Assembly (NCBI GenBank): GCA_003354225.1
Contig: PIVH01000740.1
Coordinates: 1 to 5,080, forward strand
DNA length: 5,080 nt
DNA from: Globobulimina sp.
Lineage: Eukaryota; Foraminifera; Rotaliida
Direction: 5' to 3'
This document shows, in pieces, positions 1 through 4,749 of the stretch (position 1 is its first letter; every line of letters starts with the position of its first letter). The notes below the pieces were generated by a model. That model was not told the origin of the DNA. It did not search any database and saw only the letters and a program-made list of their open reading frames with translations. Both the position numbers and the translations under genes were made by a program.

Positions 1-133
1 AGTAAAGAATCAAAACAACACTCGATTACCTGCGCGATTCTAGATTGTCTGCATTGATCGACAGACACTCAATGCACTATTCTCATTCATGCCATTGAGT
101 CTTGTTGGCTTTTGCATAAAAATAAAATCTTAC

Positions 134-269
134 AAAGTGCGATTGATTTATTGTTTTTATAAACTCCCATGTGACTCTCCAAAAACAATATTTCATCGGA
201 AATCAATCTTATTTTGTTCATTTGATCATTTGTAAAATAAACCCATGGGTTAAATTGACAGTGTGGCAT
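134..269 (-). CDS. candidate first exon of an unrecognised minus-strand gene, partial
   Basis: An ATG at 269-267 opens a reading frame of 60 codons that stops at 87. It can be read as an exon ending at 134, because a good donor (T|GTAAGA) follows at 133-132 after 45 codons plus one base. The bases just before the ATG, CTCACAACAG then CG, look like a splice acceptor in a 5' leader, and the -3 base is G, a favourable start context. The product begins MPHCQFNPWVYF and is mixed and moderately charged, with no recognisable domain or signal peptide. A possible 19-base continuation lies at 48-30, between an ATGCAG acceptor and a CAG|GTAATC donor. It reads in frame, and the gene would then leave the window on the left. 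All of the splice evidence is inferred. A chance ORF is the main alternative. Confidence 0.22.
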
Positions 270-325
270 CGCTGTTGTGAGAGGGCCACATTAAAAAGGA
301 TGGGATTACTGTTCGTTTGGTGCCC

Positions 326-362
326 ATAAAAAGGCGGTATGAGAAATTTTGTGAATTCAGTG
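326..362 (+). promoter_or_regulatory. TATA box plus initiator core promoter
   Basis: The TATA-like box ATAAAAAGG (326-334) is followed by an arthropod-type initiator TTCAGTG (356-362). Taking the A at 359 as +1, the first T of the box sits at -32, the usual spacing for RNA polymerase II. No downstream promoter element is evident at +28. The box is also framed as CC-(A/T)7-GG, one base longer than a CArG box. No convincing coding exon follows on the plus strand, so any transcript would be non-coding or have its coding exons beyond what I can recognise. It stands back to back with the minus-strand ORF that starts at 269, so the interval 270-325 could be a shared divergent promoter. Confidence 0.4.
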
Positions 363-652
363 TTCTAACACGGCGAGGTTAAAAGTAGAGTCTGACAGCA
401 ACAGCATTTTAGAATTAAGTCTCCCGATTTAACACAACTTTTCTGTTTGAAATTGACTAGTTCATGTCTGAAATTCAAGTTGTAATGAGATTTTCTTTGA
501 ATTTTCAGTCTCTGATTCTTAAATCATTTTACATTTTTGACATTTTGTGACGATTTTCAGTTTGAAACTGGAAATGGCCAATTTGGGTGTGAATGAGCAG
601 TGAATCTGCAGTTGTTTTACATTTTGAAACTGGTTATTGATTTTTTGGTATT
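363..652. other. leader-like or intergenic DNA, no convincing gene
   Basis: No ORF of credible length is present. There is a 28-codon ATG frame at 464-550 and a 9-codon frame at 574-603. The latter begins in a strong start context (GAAATGG) and would act as a small upstream ORF if this is transcribed from 359. Two pyrimidine-rich acceptor-like sites occur, TTTGAATTTTCAG ending at 508 and GATTTTCAG ending at 560. Variants of TTTGAAA and GAAACTGG recur several times. I infer at most a 5' untranslated or intronic region. Confidence 0.3.
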
Positions 653-785
653 TATCTGACCCTATTATCTGACCCTATTATCTGACCCTATTATGCTACC
701 TTATTATACGACCCTATTATGCAACCCTATTATACGACCCTATTATACGACCCTATTATACGACCCTATTATGCGACCCTATTAT
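653..785. repeat. 13-bp minisatellite, about 10 copies
   Basis: Ten consecutive copies of a 13-bp unit with core GACCCTATTAT begin at 658, 671, 684, 697, 710, 723, 736, 749, 762 and 775. The first three copies have the variant prefix CT, and later copies have AC or GC. The copy at 697 (CTACCTTATTAT) and the copy at 723 (CAACCCTATTAT) carry substitutions in the core. Because 13 is not a multiple of three, all frames cycle through the same motif, which explains the tyrosine- and leucine-rich open frame across it. It is not a gene. The sharing of variants between neighbouring copies fits local slippage or unequal exchange. Confidence 0.95.
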
Positions 786-1075
786 TGCTCTCCTCTGTGT
801 TTTTCTGTTCTTCGATGATTGCTTCACTCACTTTGTATCCATATCATAGCCAATGTCAATGTCAATGGCACTCTCAGTCTCAGTCTCTCCGCAATTCATC
901 CAATGCAAATTGTGTATTGTAGATTCCAATCGCCAATGATGTATGAAGGTTTTTTATCTTAAATTTCCACATATGTTTTCTTTGTTTGACTGTGTTTCTT
1001 AAAATGGATGTAGCCAGAGTGGGATGACAAGGTAGTATAGAGTCGGAAGGCAACTGAATCTCAATACAATTCTTG
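786..1075. other. low-complexity DNA, possible 3' untranslated region of the minus-strand exon
   Basis: Short simple repeats lie at 851-868 (three CAATG-containing hexamers) and 871-890 (CTCAGT-rich pyrimidine tract). If the minus-strand exon ending at 1076 is real, the upper part of this stretch is its 3' untranslated region, but no canonical AATAAA is seen on that strand here. The minus frame covering 880-1110 lacks an ATG start and overlaps the better exon frame, so I treat it as non-coding. Confidence 0.4.
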
Positions 1076-1183
1076 TCAATATCGATTACGGGAAGACATA
1101 GCCAACCCAACTATGAAAGCTACAGCAAATCCAACACCGAATCCAACATTGACAGCCAAGAAGACATCGTTCATTGAGAGAAA
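1076..1183 (-). CDS. probable terminal exon: glycine-rich transmembrane helix resembling aquaglyceroporin helix 2
   Basis: The exon begins after a good acceptor (TGTTTGTTTCAG, ending at 1184) and runs 35 codons to TGA at 1078-1076. Residues 7-29 form an uninterrupted uncharged hydrophobic helix preceded by SMND and followed by SSRNRY, so the C-terminus is probably cytosolic. Small residues fall every fourth position (G14, G18, A22, G26), a helix-packing pattern. The order F-L-x-x-N-x-x-F-G, then a valine- and alanine-rich run and a serine, resembles my recollection of the second helix of aquaglyceroporins (MIP family). In that family it leads into the Asn-Pro-Ala re-entrant loop. Here a stop comes instead, and I find no Asn-Pro-Ala codons nearby. 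It could be the tail of an unrelated single-pass protein, a broken MIP gene, or a captured MIP exon. The frame stays open upstream to a TAG near 1235, so an unspliced reading is also possible. Confidence 0.42.
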   Translation of the reverse strand, partial: FLSMNDVFLAVNVGFGVGFAVAFIVGLAMSSRNRY

Positions 1184-1355
1184 CTGAAACAAACATTCGC
1201 TATTCCGCAGAACGGTTTGCAGCTATTTTCACTGAAGAATTACATCGCCACATACGTGGACAAAACGAGAATCATATGACGAGGATTGAGTGAATTAGAC
1301 ACGAATGAAAGTGACGACTATAGCTCATACCACGGAATTATCTCACCAATAGAGC

Positions 1356-1379
1356 AGTTATACTTACAGTTATACTCAC
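1356..1379 (-). other. tandemly duplicated splice donor, 12 bp apart
   Basis: On the minus strand two adjacent 12-bp units read GTGAGTATAACT and GTAAGTATAACT. Each starts with a near-consensus donor (GT at 1379-1378 and 1367-1366), and the units differ by one base. Twelve bases preserve frame. Either donor joins in phase 0 to the acceptor at 1184 in the frame that starts at 1412. The introns would be 196 or 184 bp. Confidence 0.45.
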
Positions 1380-1412
1380 AAAGTGACGACATGTAGCGGC
1401 ACATAATTGCAT
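1368..1412 (-). CDS. candidate upstream exon joined to the 1076-1183 exon
   Basis: An ATG at 1412-1410 opens 15 codons (MQLCAATCRHFVSIT) to the donor GTAAGT, or 11 codons to the duplicated donor GTGAGT. Both are phase 0 and would give a product of 50 or 46 residues with the terminal exon. An alternative upstream exon is 1477-1418: 20 codons starting MTAKLST and ending SNNSSQ, with two overlapping N-glycosylation sequons. It uses the weaker donor GTAATA and is also phase 0. The donors at 1379 and 1367 are much closer to consensus. I cannot decide between the two, and the true 5' exons may lie elsewhere. Confidence 0.22.
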
Positions 1413-1477
1413 ATTACTTGGGACGAATTATTTGAGACCGAACAGGTCGAGAACGGTGTAGAGAGTTTAGCAGTCAT

Positions 1478-1844
1478 TATTTGGATTTGTTTGTTTAAAT
1501 ATGCAATCAAATTATCAATGCAATTCATTTCAATGCAATATGATCGATAAAATGCATTGAAAATTATGACCACGCAAAAAGTTAACATTGTTCATGATTT
1601 ATGGGGAAAAAATTCATTGAAAAAGCATTTAAACAGGAAATCAGATAAATATTTTATTAATGAAGATTTTAGAACAAAGAAAGCAAATGAAAACTATTAA
1701 ATGTTGTCAGAAATGACAATGTATATATTATCTTAATCTATTGCAAACACTAATGGGAACATTATATATGAGGGGGGCAGAAACATATCGTTTATTCAGT
1801 GGTTTTCAACTTAACACCATGTGTTCTCACTTTTAAACTTCGAA
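1478..1844. other. A+T-rich intergenic DNA with a short motif cluster and a hairpin
   Basis: I see no supportable gene. The motif TCAATGCAWT occurs at 1515-1524, at 1530-1539 and, inverted, at 1551-1560, which may be coincidental in such DNA. A small hairpin lies at 1701-1722: stem TTGTCA/TGACAA around a GAAA loop, extendable by three pairs, two of them G-T. AATAAA on the minus strand occurs at 1796-1791 and at 1658-1653. Confidence 0.4.
1791..1796 (-). terminator. AATAAA polyadenylation signal candidate (minus strand)
   Basis: A canonical hexamer sits 49 bp beyond the stop codon of the minus-strand ORF at 1845-2081, a plausible place for its mRNA end. The motif is expected by chance in A+T-rich DNA, so it supports that ORF only weakly. 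Confidence 0.2.
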
Positions 1845-2081
1845 TCATTGAACAAAGAGGAGCAAATCTAAACATCGAATCATGATCAATATACGAATCC
1901 ACAATGTCGTAGAATTATTAAAAGCAGAACAGATATTTGAAGAGAAAGAAAGAGGTGCGGAAAAGTCTTGAATGAATTCGGGCCAAATCGATTGAGACAT
2001 TTTGAAAATAATAATAATATGAGCAATGAAAATGAGAATGAGAGAAAAACTGAGGGAAATATGAGCTGTTAAATGGGTCAT
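1845..2081 (-). CDS. small hypothetical membrane or secreted protein, doubtful
   Basis: This is an ATG-to-stop frame of 78 codons. The N-terminus carries a strongly hydrophobic stretch, roughly residues 9-26, rich in Ile, Leu and Phe, which could be a signal anchor. A polar segment with WPEF and an NNST double sequon follows, then a hydrophobic C-terminus. An internal acceptor-like site (TTTCCCTCAG, ending at 2050) and a second ATG at 2030 or so allow other readings. An AATAAA lies 49 bp past the stop. The hydrophobicity may simply come from T-rich DNA, and no family is recognised. Confidence 0.17.
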   Translation of the reverse strand: MTHLTAHISLSFSLILIFIAHIIIIFKMSQSIWPEFIQDFSAPLSFSSNICSAFNNSTTLWIRILIMIRCLDLLLFVQ

Positions 2082-2102
2082 GATAAAATCATGAAATAGA
2101 CA

Positions 2103-2291
2103 TTAATGAACCATTTTGGACCGGAAAAAAAATATGAGATATCTGTGCAGCATAGAAAACACTTTTCGCAGCATTAAATTTTTTTTAAAATGGACAATGT
2201 TGGACGTGTTGGTTAAATCGTGTAATTGATCGGGTAATGTTGTACGGTGCGCTTCTAAACAATCTAAATTAATATCAAACGAATCAGACAT
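2103..2291 (-). CDS. unrecognised short ORF, doubtful
   Basis: An ATG at 2291 with A at -3 opens 62 codons. The first half is acidic and protein-like (MSDSFDINLDCLEAH). The second half turns basic and hydrophobic, where the DNA becomes A/T homopolymeric (2170-2195). If any of it is genuine, the first 30 or so residues are the likelier part, perhaps ending at a splice site I cannot see, since no GTRAG donor is present. No domain is recognised. Confidence 0.14.
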   Translation of the reverse strand: MSDSFDINLDCLEAHRTTLPDQLHDLTNTSNIVHFKKNLMLRKVFSMLHRYLIFFFRSKMVH

Positions 2292-2336
2292 GATTAGCAA
2301 GGCGGAATGTTTTTTAGTGAATTGTCGTTGAATTGA

Positions 2337-2830
2337 ATGTCACCATTAATTGCATCGTGTATGTACAGTTGGTATTTACATACTATCAAAGAGATCACCA
2401 TTAACGTATGTAATGGGGTGCCAATCCCATTTGGGTTCATCTTCGATATGTCGGGCAAGTTTTCACGTCACGATTGGCATTTTACGATTTGCGACATGTA
2501 TTTGGAAAGCTACGGAAAGCTACCGTCATTACAACCAATCAGGATGCAAATTCATCTATTTTTCTGTTCTATTTTATCAGGAAAAGATGCGTTTACATTC
2601 AGTCTGATGAGAGCTATCGACTCAACCAGTTTTTGCATGTTGTCGAACCACAAAGGTACAGGTCCTCTCAGGCAAATATGCGGTACAAATTGTTTTGTAC
2701 ACAGAAAAAAGAGGGCGAGACAGACAAGAAAAGGAAGAGAGACGGGGACGCAATGGAAGAGGAAAACGAGAGAAAAAAGAGAGACATGAGAGGGAGGACA
2801 GGAAGGAGAGGGAGGTCAGGAGACACCTAA
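2337..2830 (+). CDS. candidate unassigned plus-strand gene with basic/acidic C-terminal tail, exon structure uncertain
   Basis: All three plus frames are unusually open here. The only frame with an ATG (2337-2789) gives 150 residues ending in a Lys/Arg-rich tail. A second frame is open from 2414 to 2830 without an ATG and has the more protein-like composition (for example [19 protein letters not shown]), ending in alternating Lys/Arg/Glu. The two can be joined in phase by an intron 2406-2542 (GTATGT donor, AATCAG acceptor), giving 118 residues. A stronger-looking acceptor at 2580 (TTTTATCAG) joins in the wrong phase. The stop at 2828-2830 is followed by AATAAA at 2835, as in a compact 3' end. 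No domain is recognised. The tail is the direct product of a purine tract, so it may not reflect selection on protein. A transposon remnant or a pseudogene are alternatives. Confidence 0.28.
2703..2823 (+). repeat. long polypurine tract
   Basis: About 120 bp in which nearly nine of ten plus-strand bases are A or G, built from GAGA, GGAAGA and AAAAGA blocks. It is clearly more G-rich than its surroundings. It explains why all frames stay open and why the predicted tails are Lys/Arg/Glu/Gly-rich. Such tracts can form triplex structures or bind GAGA-type factors, but function is not shown here. Confidence 0.85.
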
Positions 2831-2834
2831 TGTT

Positions 2835-2840
2835 AATAAA
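2835..2840 (+). terminator. AATAAA polyadenylation signal candidate (plus strand)
   Basis: The hexamer begins five bases after the TAA at 2828-2830. This is the only positional support for a transcript 3' end on this strand. A GT- or T-rich element downstream is weak (CCTGTTATTATAG). Confidence 0.25.
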
Positions 2841-2940
2841 CCTGTTATTATAGAATCACGAGGTGATATCGTATCATCAAATGTTTGCCTACCCGTGTAA
2901 TGTGCTAATGAGTTTACAAACCATGTGCCATGATGCACGT

Positions 2941-3085
2941 TTCAAAATATGAAAAATAACTAGAAAAAAACGGACATTTGATTCTGATTTGAATGTCAGT
3001 TTCGAAATATGAAAAATAACTAGAAAAAAACGGACATTTGAATGTCAGTTTCGAAATATGAAAAATAACTAGAAAAAACGGACAT
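2941..3085. repeat. three-copy tandem repeat, about 60/49/36 bp
   Basis: Copy 1 (2941-3000, 60 bp), copy 2 (3001-3049, 49 bp) and partial copy 3 (3050-3085, 36 bp) share TTCGAAATATGAAAAATAAC, then TAG, an A run and CGGACAT. Copy 1 has TTCAAAAT where the others have TTCGAAAT. Copy 2 lacks 11 bp present in copy 1, consistent with slippage between ATTTG direct repeats. Copy 3 has one A fewer and stops at a T run. No coding capacity is seen. Confidence 0.92.
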
Positions 3086-3229
3086 GTTTTTTTTCTCTTA
3101 TTTGAAGGTCCTCAAGTGATGTCATACAAAAAATCAAAAACTGAAAAAAAGACAGAATTGAATGAATTATCATCAACAAAACATTTTGAAGGTTGTTATT
3201 TGCTGTCAACTGGACGGCTTAAACGCCTC
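3086..3229. other. probable 3' flank of the cysteine-rich gene
   Basis: No independent gene is seen. For the minus-strand gene ending at 3230 this is the downstream region. No AATAAA is present on the minus strand, only the variants AATAAC (near 3195) and AATAAG (near 3100). A T-run at 3086-3094 borders the tandem repeat. Confidence 0.35.
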
Positions 3230-3751
3230 TTAATACTCAACACATCTTGCTTCACATTCAAATTCTGGAACTTGTACTCTTGGCCCCAAATTCCAATCTC
3301 GAAACGTACGTGCACAATTATCATGACCATCCAAATATCCACAGCCGTGAGACCAAACTTTGCGCCCGCCATCGATACCATCTGAAATGCACCTCCAAGA
3401 ACACGTAAGGCCTGGGCCACAATGACGGAGATCAGACCATCTACATTTACCATGCTTTGCCACTGTGGCCCATGGGTCCATTGGGGCCACATCAAAATTC
3501 GGCATTGCCCATGGCAAGATCGATTCTTGCATCTTACCGTTCTTGTCCTCGTACCTCGCGAGTAATTTCCTTTGTCTGTTCTCGTAAACGATGGATACAC
3601 TTCCCAAAATAACCATCAATACACTTCCCAAAATTACTAGGCAAATAATGGCTGTTTTGCGATTAAATAATGTTTTGCGATTTACAGATAATTTGGATTC
3701 GATGCCAATAATTGTGTGTTCTGGATTGTTGCGCACAGTCTTTGTGTCCAT
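3230..3751 (-). CDS. single-pass membrane protein with eight-cysteine C-terminal domain, family unknown
   Basis: A complete ATG-to-TAA frame of 173 codons, the longest in the window. The start has A at -3 and G at +4 (AAGATGG). Residues 1-32 are polar and basic. Residues 33-56 form one transmembrane helix (start TAIICLVILG), followed by a basic stalk (residues 57-72). Residues 103-170 hold eight cysteines at 103, 111, 117, 121, 137, 146, 166 and 170 (gaps 7, 5, 3, 15, 8, 19, 3), which suggests four disulphides and therefore an extracellular or lumenal domain. Type II orientation is inferred; basic residues flank both sides of the helix. No N-glycosylation sequon is present. The last six cysteines (gaps 9, 15, 8, 19, 3 when 117 is skipped) loosely recall Kunitz spacing, but the GGC motif is absent, so I do not assign it. 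The gene appears intronless, with no TATA box at a usable distance. Confidence 0.72.
   Translation of the reverse strand: MDTKTVRNNPEHTIIGIESKLSVNRKTLFNRKTAIICLVILGSVLMVILGSVSIVYENRQRKLLARYEDKNGKMQESILPWAMPNFDVAPMDPWATVAKHGKCRWSDLRHCGPGLTCSWRCISDGIDGGRKVWSHGCGYLDGHDNCARTFRDWNLGPRVQVPEFECEARCVEY
3590..3637 (-). repeat. in-frame 24-bp tandem duplication encoding the membrane helix
   Basis: The DNA word ATACACTTCCCAAAAT occurs at 3595-3610 and again at 3619-3634, a 24-bp period. In protein this is VILGSVLM then VILGSVSI (residues 39-46 and 47-54), so the helix consists largely of two copies of an eight-residue block. Just upstream in the gene, TGTTTTGCGATT occurs at 3653-3664 and 3671-3682, an 18-bp period encoding NRKTLF then NRKTAI (residues 24-35). 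Confidence 0.88.
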
Positions 3752-4149
3752 CTTAATTTGTGTGGTGTGGTTGTACGTCTTAAATAATGTTGATCGCGAT
3801 CGGAAAAAAGGTTATTTTAATTTTAGATTTGTTTAGATTATAGTCTCATAATCATAAAATTGGTATAATATATGTGATTATGAATATATCCAATGCAATT
3901 ATGAGTTTGAATCGAATTTGAGGACTGAAATCATATATGTTTGGTTCTTATCATTGCATTCATTCGTTCGCAATTGTGCTCTTTTAGATTTTGTTGGATT
4001 TATGATATGTTTGACCAAAGCAGTGACACTTTTCAAATCATTATTGAATGATTTCTTTTGCATGTATTGAATGAGGAAATGAATGAACATATAGTTTTCC
4101 CACTTGTTTTAAGAATCTAAAATGGAACCTTTGATTAGATTCCGTTTGC
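3752..4149. other. 5' flank of the cysteine-rich gene and intergenic DNA
   Basis: A perfect 10-bp palindrome GATCGCGATC (3792-3801), 41 bp upstream of the minus-strand ATG, stands out as G+C-rich in A+T-rich DNA and could be a factor site. TATTTAAG on the minus strand (3786-3779) is too close to the ATG to be an ordinary TATA box. Between 3840 and 4149 I see A+T-rich sequence with repeated TCATTG/CAATGA words and no supportable gene. The 63-codon minus frame at 3899-4090 has no other support. Confidence 0.35.
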
Positions 4150-4157
4150 TGACGTCA
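4150..4157. promoter_or_regulatory. perfect cAMP-response-element palindrome TGACGTCA
   Basis: The full 8-bp CREB/ATF consensus occurs 18 bp left of the transposon's TA duplication. No start site or TATA box can be linked to it with confidence, so its activity is unknown. A chance occurrence in 5 kb is uncommon but not excluded. Confidence 0.3.
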
Positions 4158-4177
4158 CAATGGGCATTTTGCTCTTA

Positions 4178-4526
4178 TTACCTTTTTCGAAACGGTTTGC
4201 CTTTTTATTATTGCAAATTTCTCAAATTTTTCAAACTTGTAATTCCGAAATATTTGCAAAGTTTACAAATTGACCAAAAGTGAAAAAATGAAAAAATCAA
4301 AATTTTGCAAAAAGCATCAAAAGTGCAATTTTATTTTTTCTGAAGTGCACATATCCATAGCAATTCTGGAATTGGATTTACCATTCTTTCAATTTTTCAA
4401 ATTTTGCCACTTCATTTTTTGTGCTTTTGCTAAGTTTGCAGATTTGTCAGTATTTCGGAATTACAAGTTTGAATAATATTGAGAAATTTGGAATAATAAA
4501 AAGGCAAACCGTTTCGAAAAAGGTAA
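4178..4526. mobile_element. 349-bp foldback MITE, Tc1/mariner type, with TA target-site duplication
   Basis: The ends read TTACCTTTTTCGAAACGGTT and its exact reverse complement. The first 35 bp (4178-4212) are identical to the reverse complement of 4492-4526. Identity continues past one mismatch through CAAATTTCTCAA and, with small indels, through TCAAACTTGTAATTCCGAAAT. Below that it decays, giving arms of about 145 bp each and a loop of about 55 bp centred near 4350. The dinucleotide TA flanks each end (4176-4177 and 4527-4528), the signature of Tc1/mariner insertion. No transposase frame is present, so it is non-autonomous. The long arms would fold into a single hairpin RNA if transcribed. 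Open frames inside it arise from the T-rich and A-rich arms and are not genes. Confidence 0.9.
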
Positions 4527-4528
4527 TA

Positions 4529-4749
4529 ACTGAAATCAAACAAACAAACCTTTTTCTCTGCTTAATTAGTTTTTTCACTACGACGGACACTGGCAAGTCT
4601 CTGCAATGCGAGCGTCTACTTTTACAGTTCGGATATTAAGCTATACTTTCATTTGATTCCCAAAATCTATGGAAATGAATCAATCCAATCACACAAACCT
4701 AACGTATTAAATTCAAAACACATTGCTATGCATATGCAGGAACTAGTTT
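4529..4749. other. intergenic or intronic DNA with a small G+C-richer island
   Basis: The stretch 4578-4620 is visibly richer in G and C than its surroundings and reads as short protein-like peptides on both strands (for example TTTDTGKSLQCERLL on plus, TVKVDARIAETCQC on minus). It could be part of an exon, but neither reading has a clear start plus splice sites. An acceptor-like site, TATGCATATGCAG, ends at 4739. No other feature is seen. Confidence 0.25.

Noticed and set aside
719-922. 67-codon plus-strand frame rich in Tyr, Leu and Thr
   Set aside because: Its first third is a direct translation of the 13-bp minisatellite, and the rest is simple CAGTCT/CAATGT repeat. It has no coding character.
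880-1110. 76-codon minus-strand frame
   Set aside because: It begins at TTG rather than ATG and overlaps the terminal exon 1076-1183 in another frame. I saw no splice site that would bring it into use.
2079-2093. CATGAT-AAA-ATCATG hairpin
   Set aside because: The seven-pair inverted repeat (with flanking T and A) is in A+T-rich DNA with no linked gene end; it is too short to distinguish from background.
2941-3085. CRISPR-like array
   Set aside because: The units are contiguous tandem copies with no unique spacers, and the surrounding DNA is eukaryotic in character.
3230-3448. Kunitz inhibitor or inhibitor-cystine-knot assignment for the cysteine-rich domain
   Set aside because: The spacing matches only after skipping a cysteine and stretching one loop. 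The GGC and aromatic hallmarks are absent, and no adjacent CC pair is present for a knottin.
3196-3600. 134-codon minus-strand frame and an 81-codon plus-strand frame (3591-3836) over the cysteine-rich gene
   Set aside because: They overlap the 173-codon gene out of frame or antisense. The gene's membrane helix, cysteine pattern and start context make it the better reading.
3899-4090. 63-codon minus-strand ATG frame
   Set aside because: No domain, splice site or polyadenylation support; the length is expected by chance in open A+T-rich DNA.
4270-4639. Two overlapping plus frames of 68 and 72 codons
   Set aside because: Both run largely through the A-rich and T-rich arms of the MITE and are composition artefacts, although the last 20 codons enter the G+C-richer island described separately.
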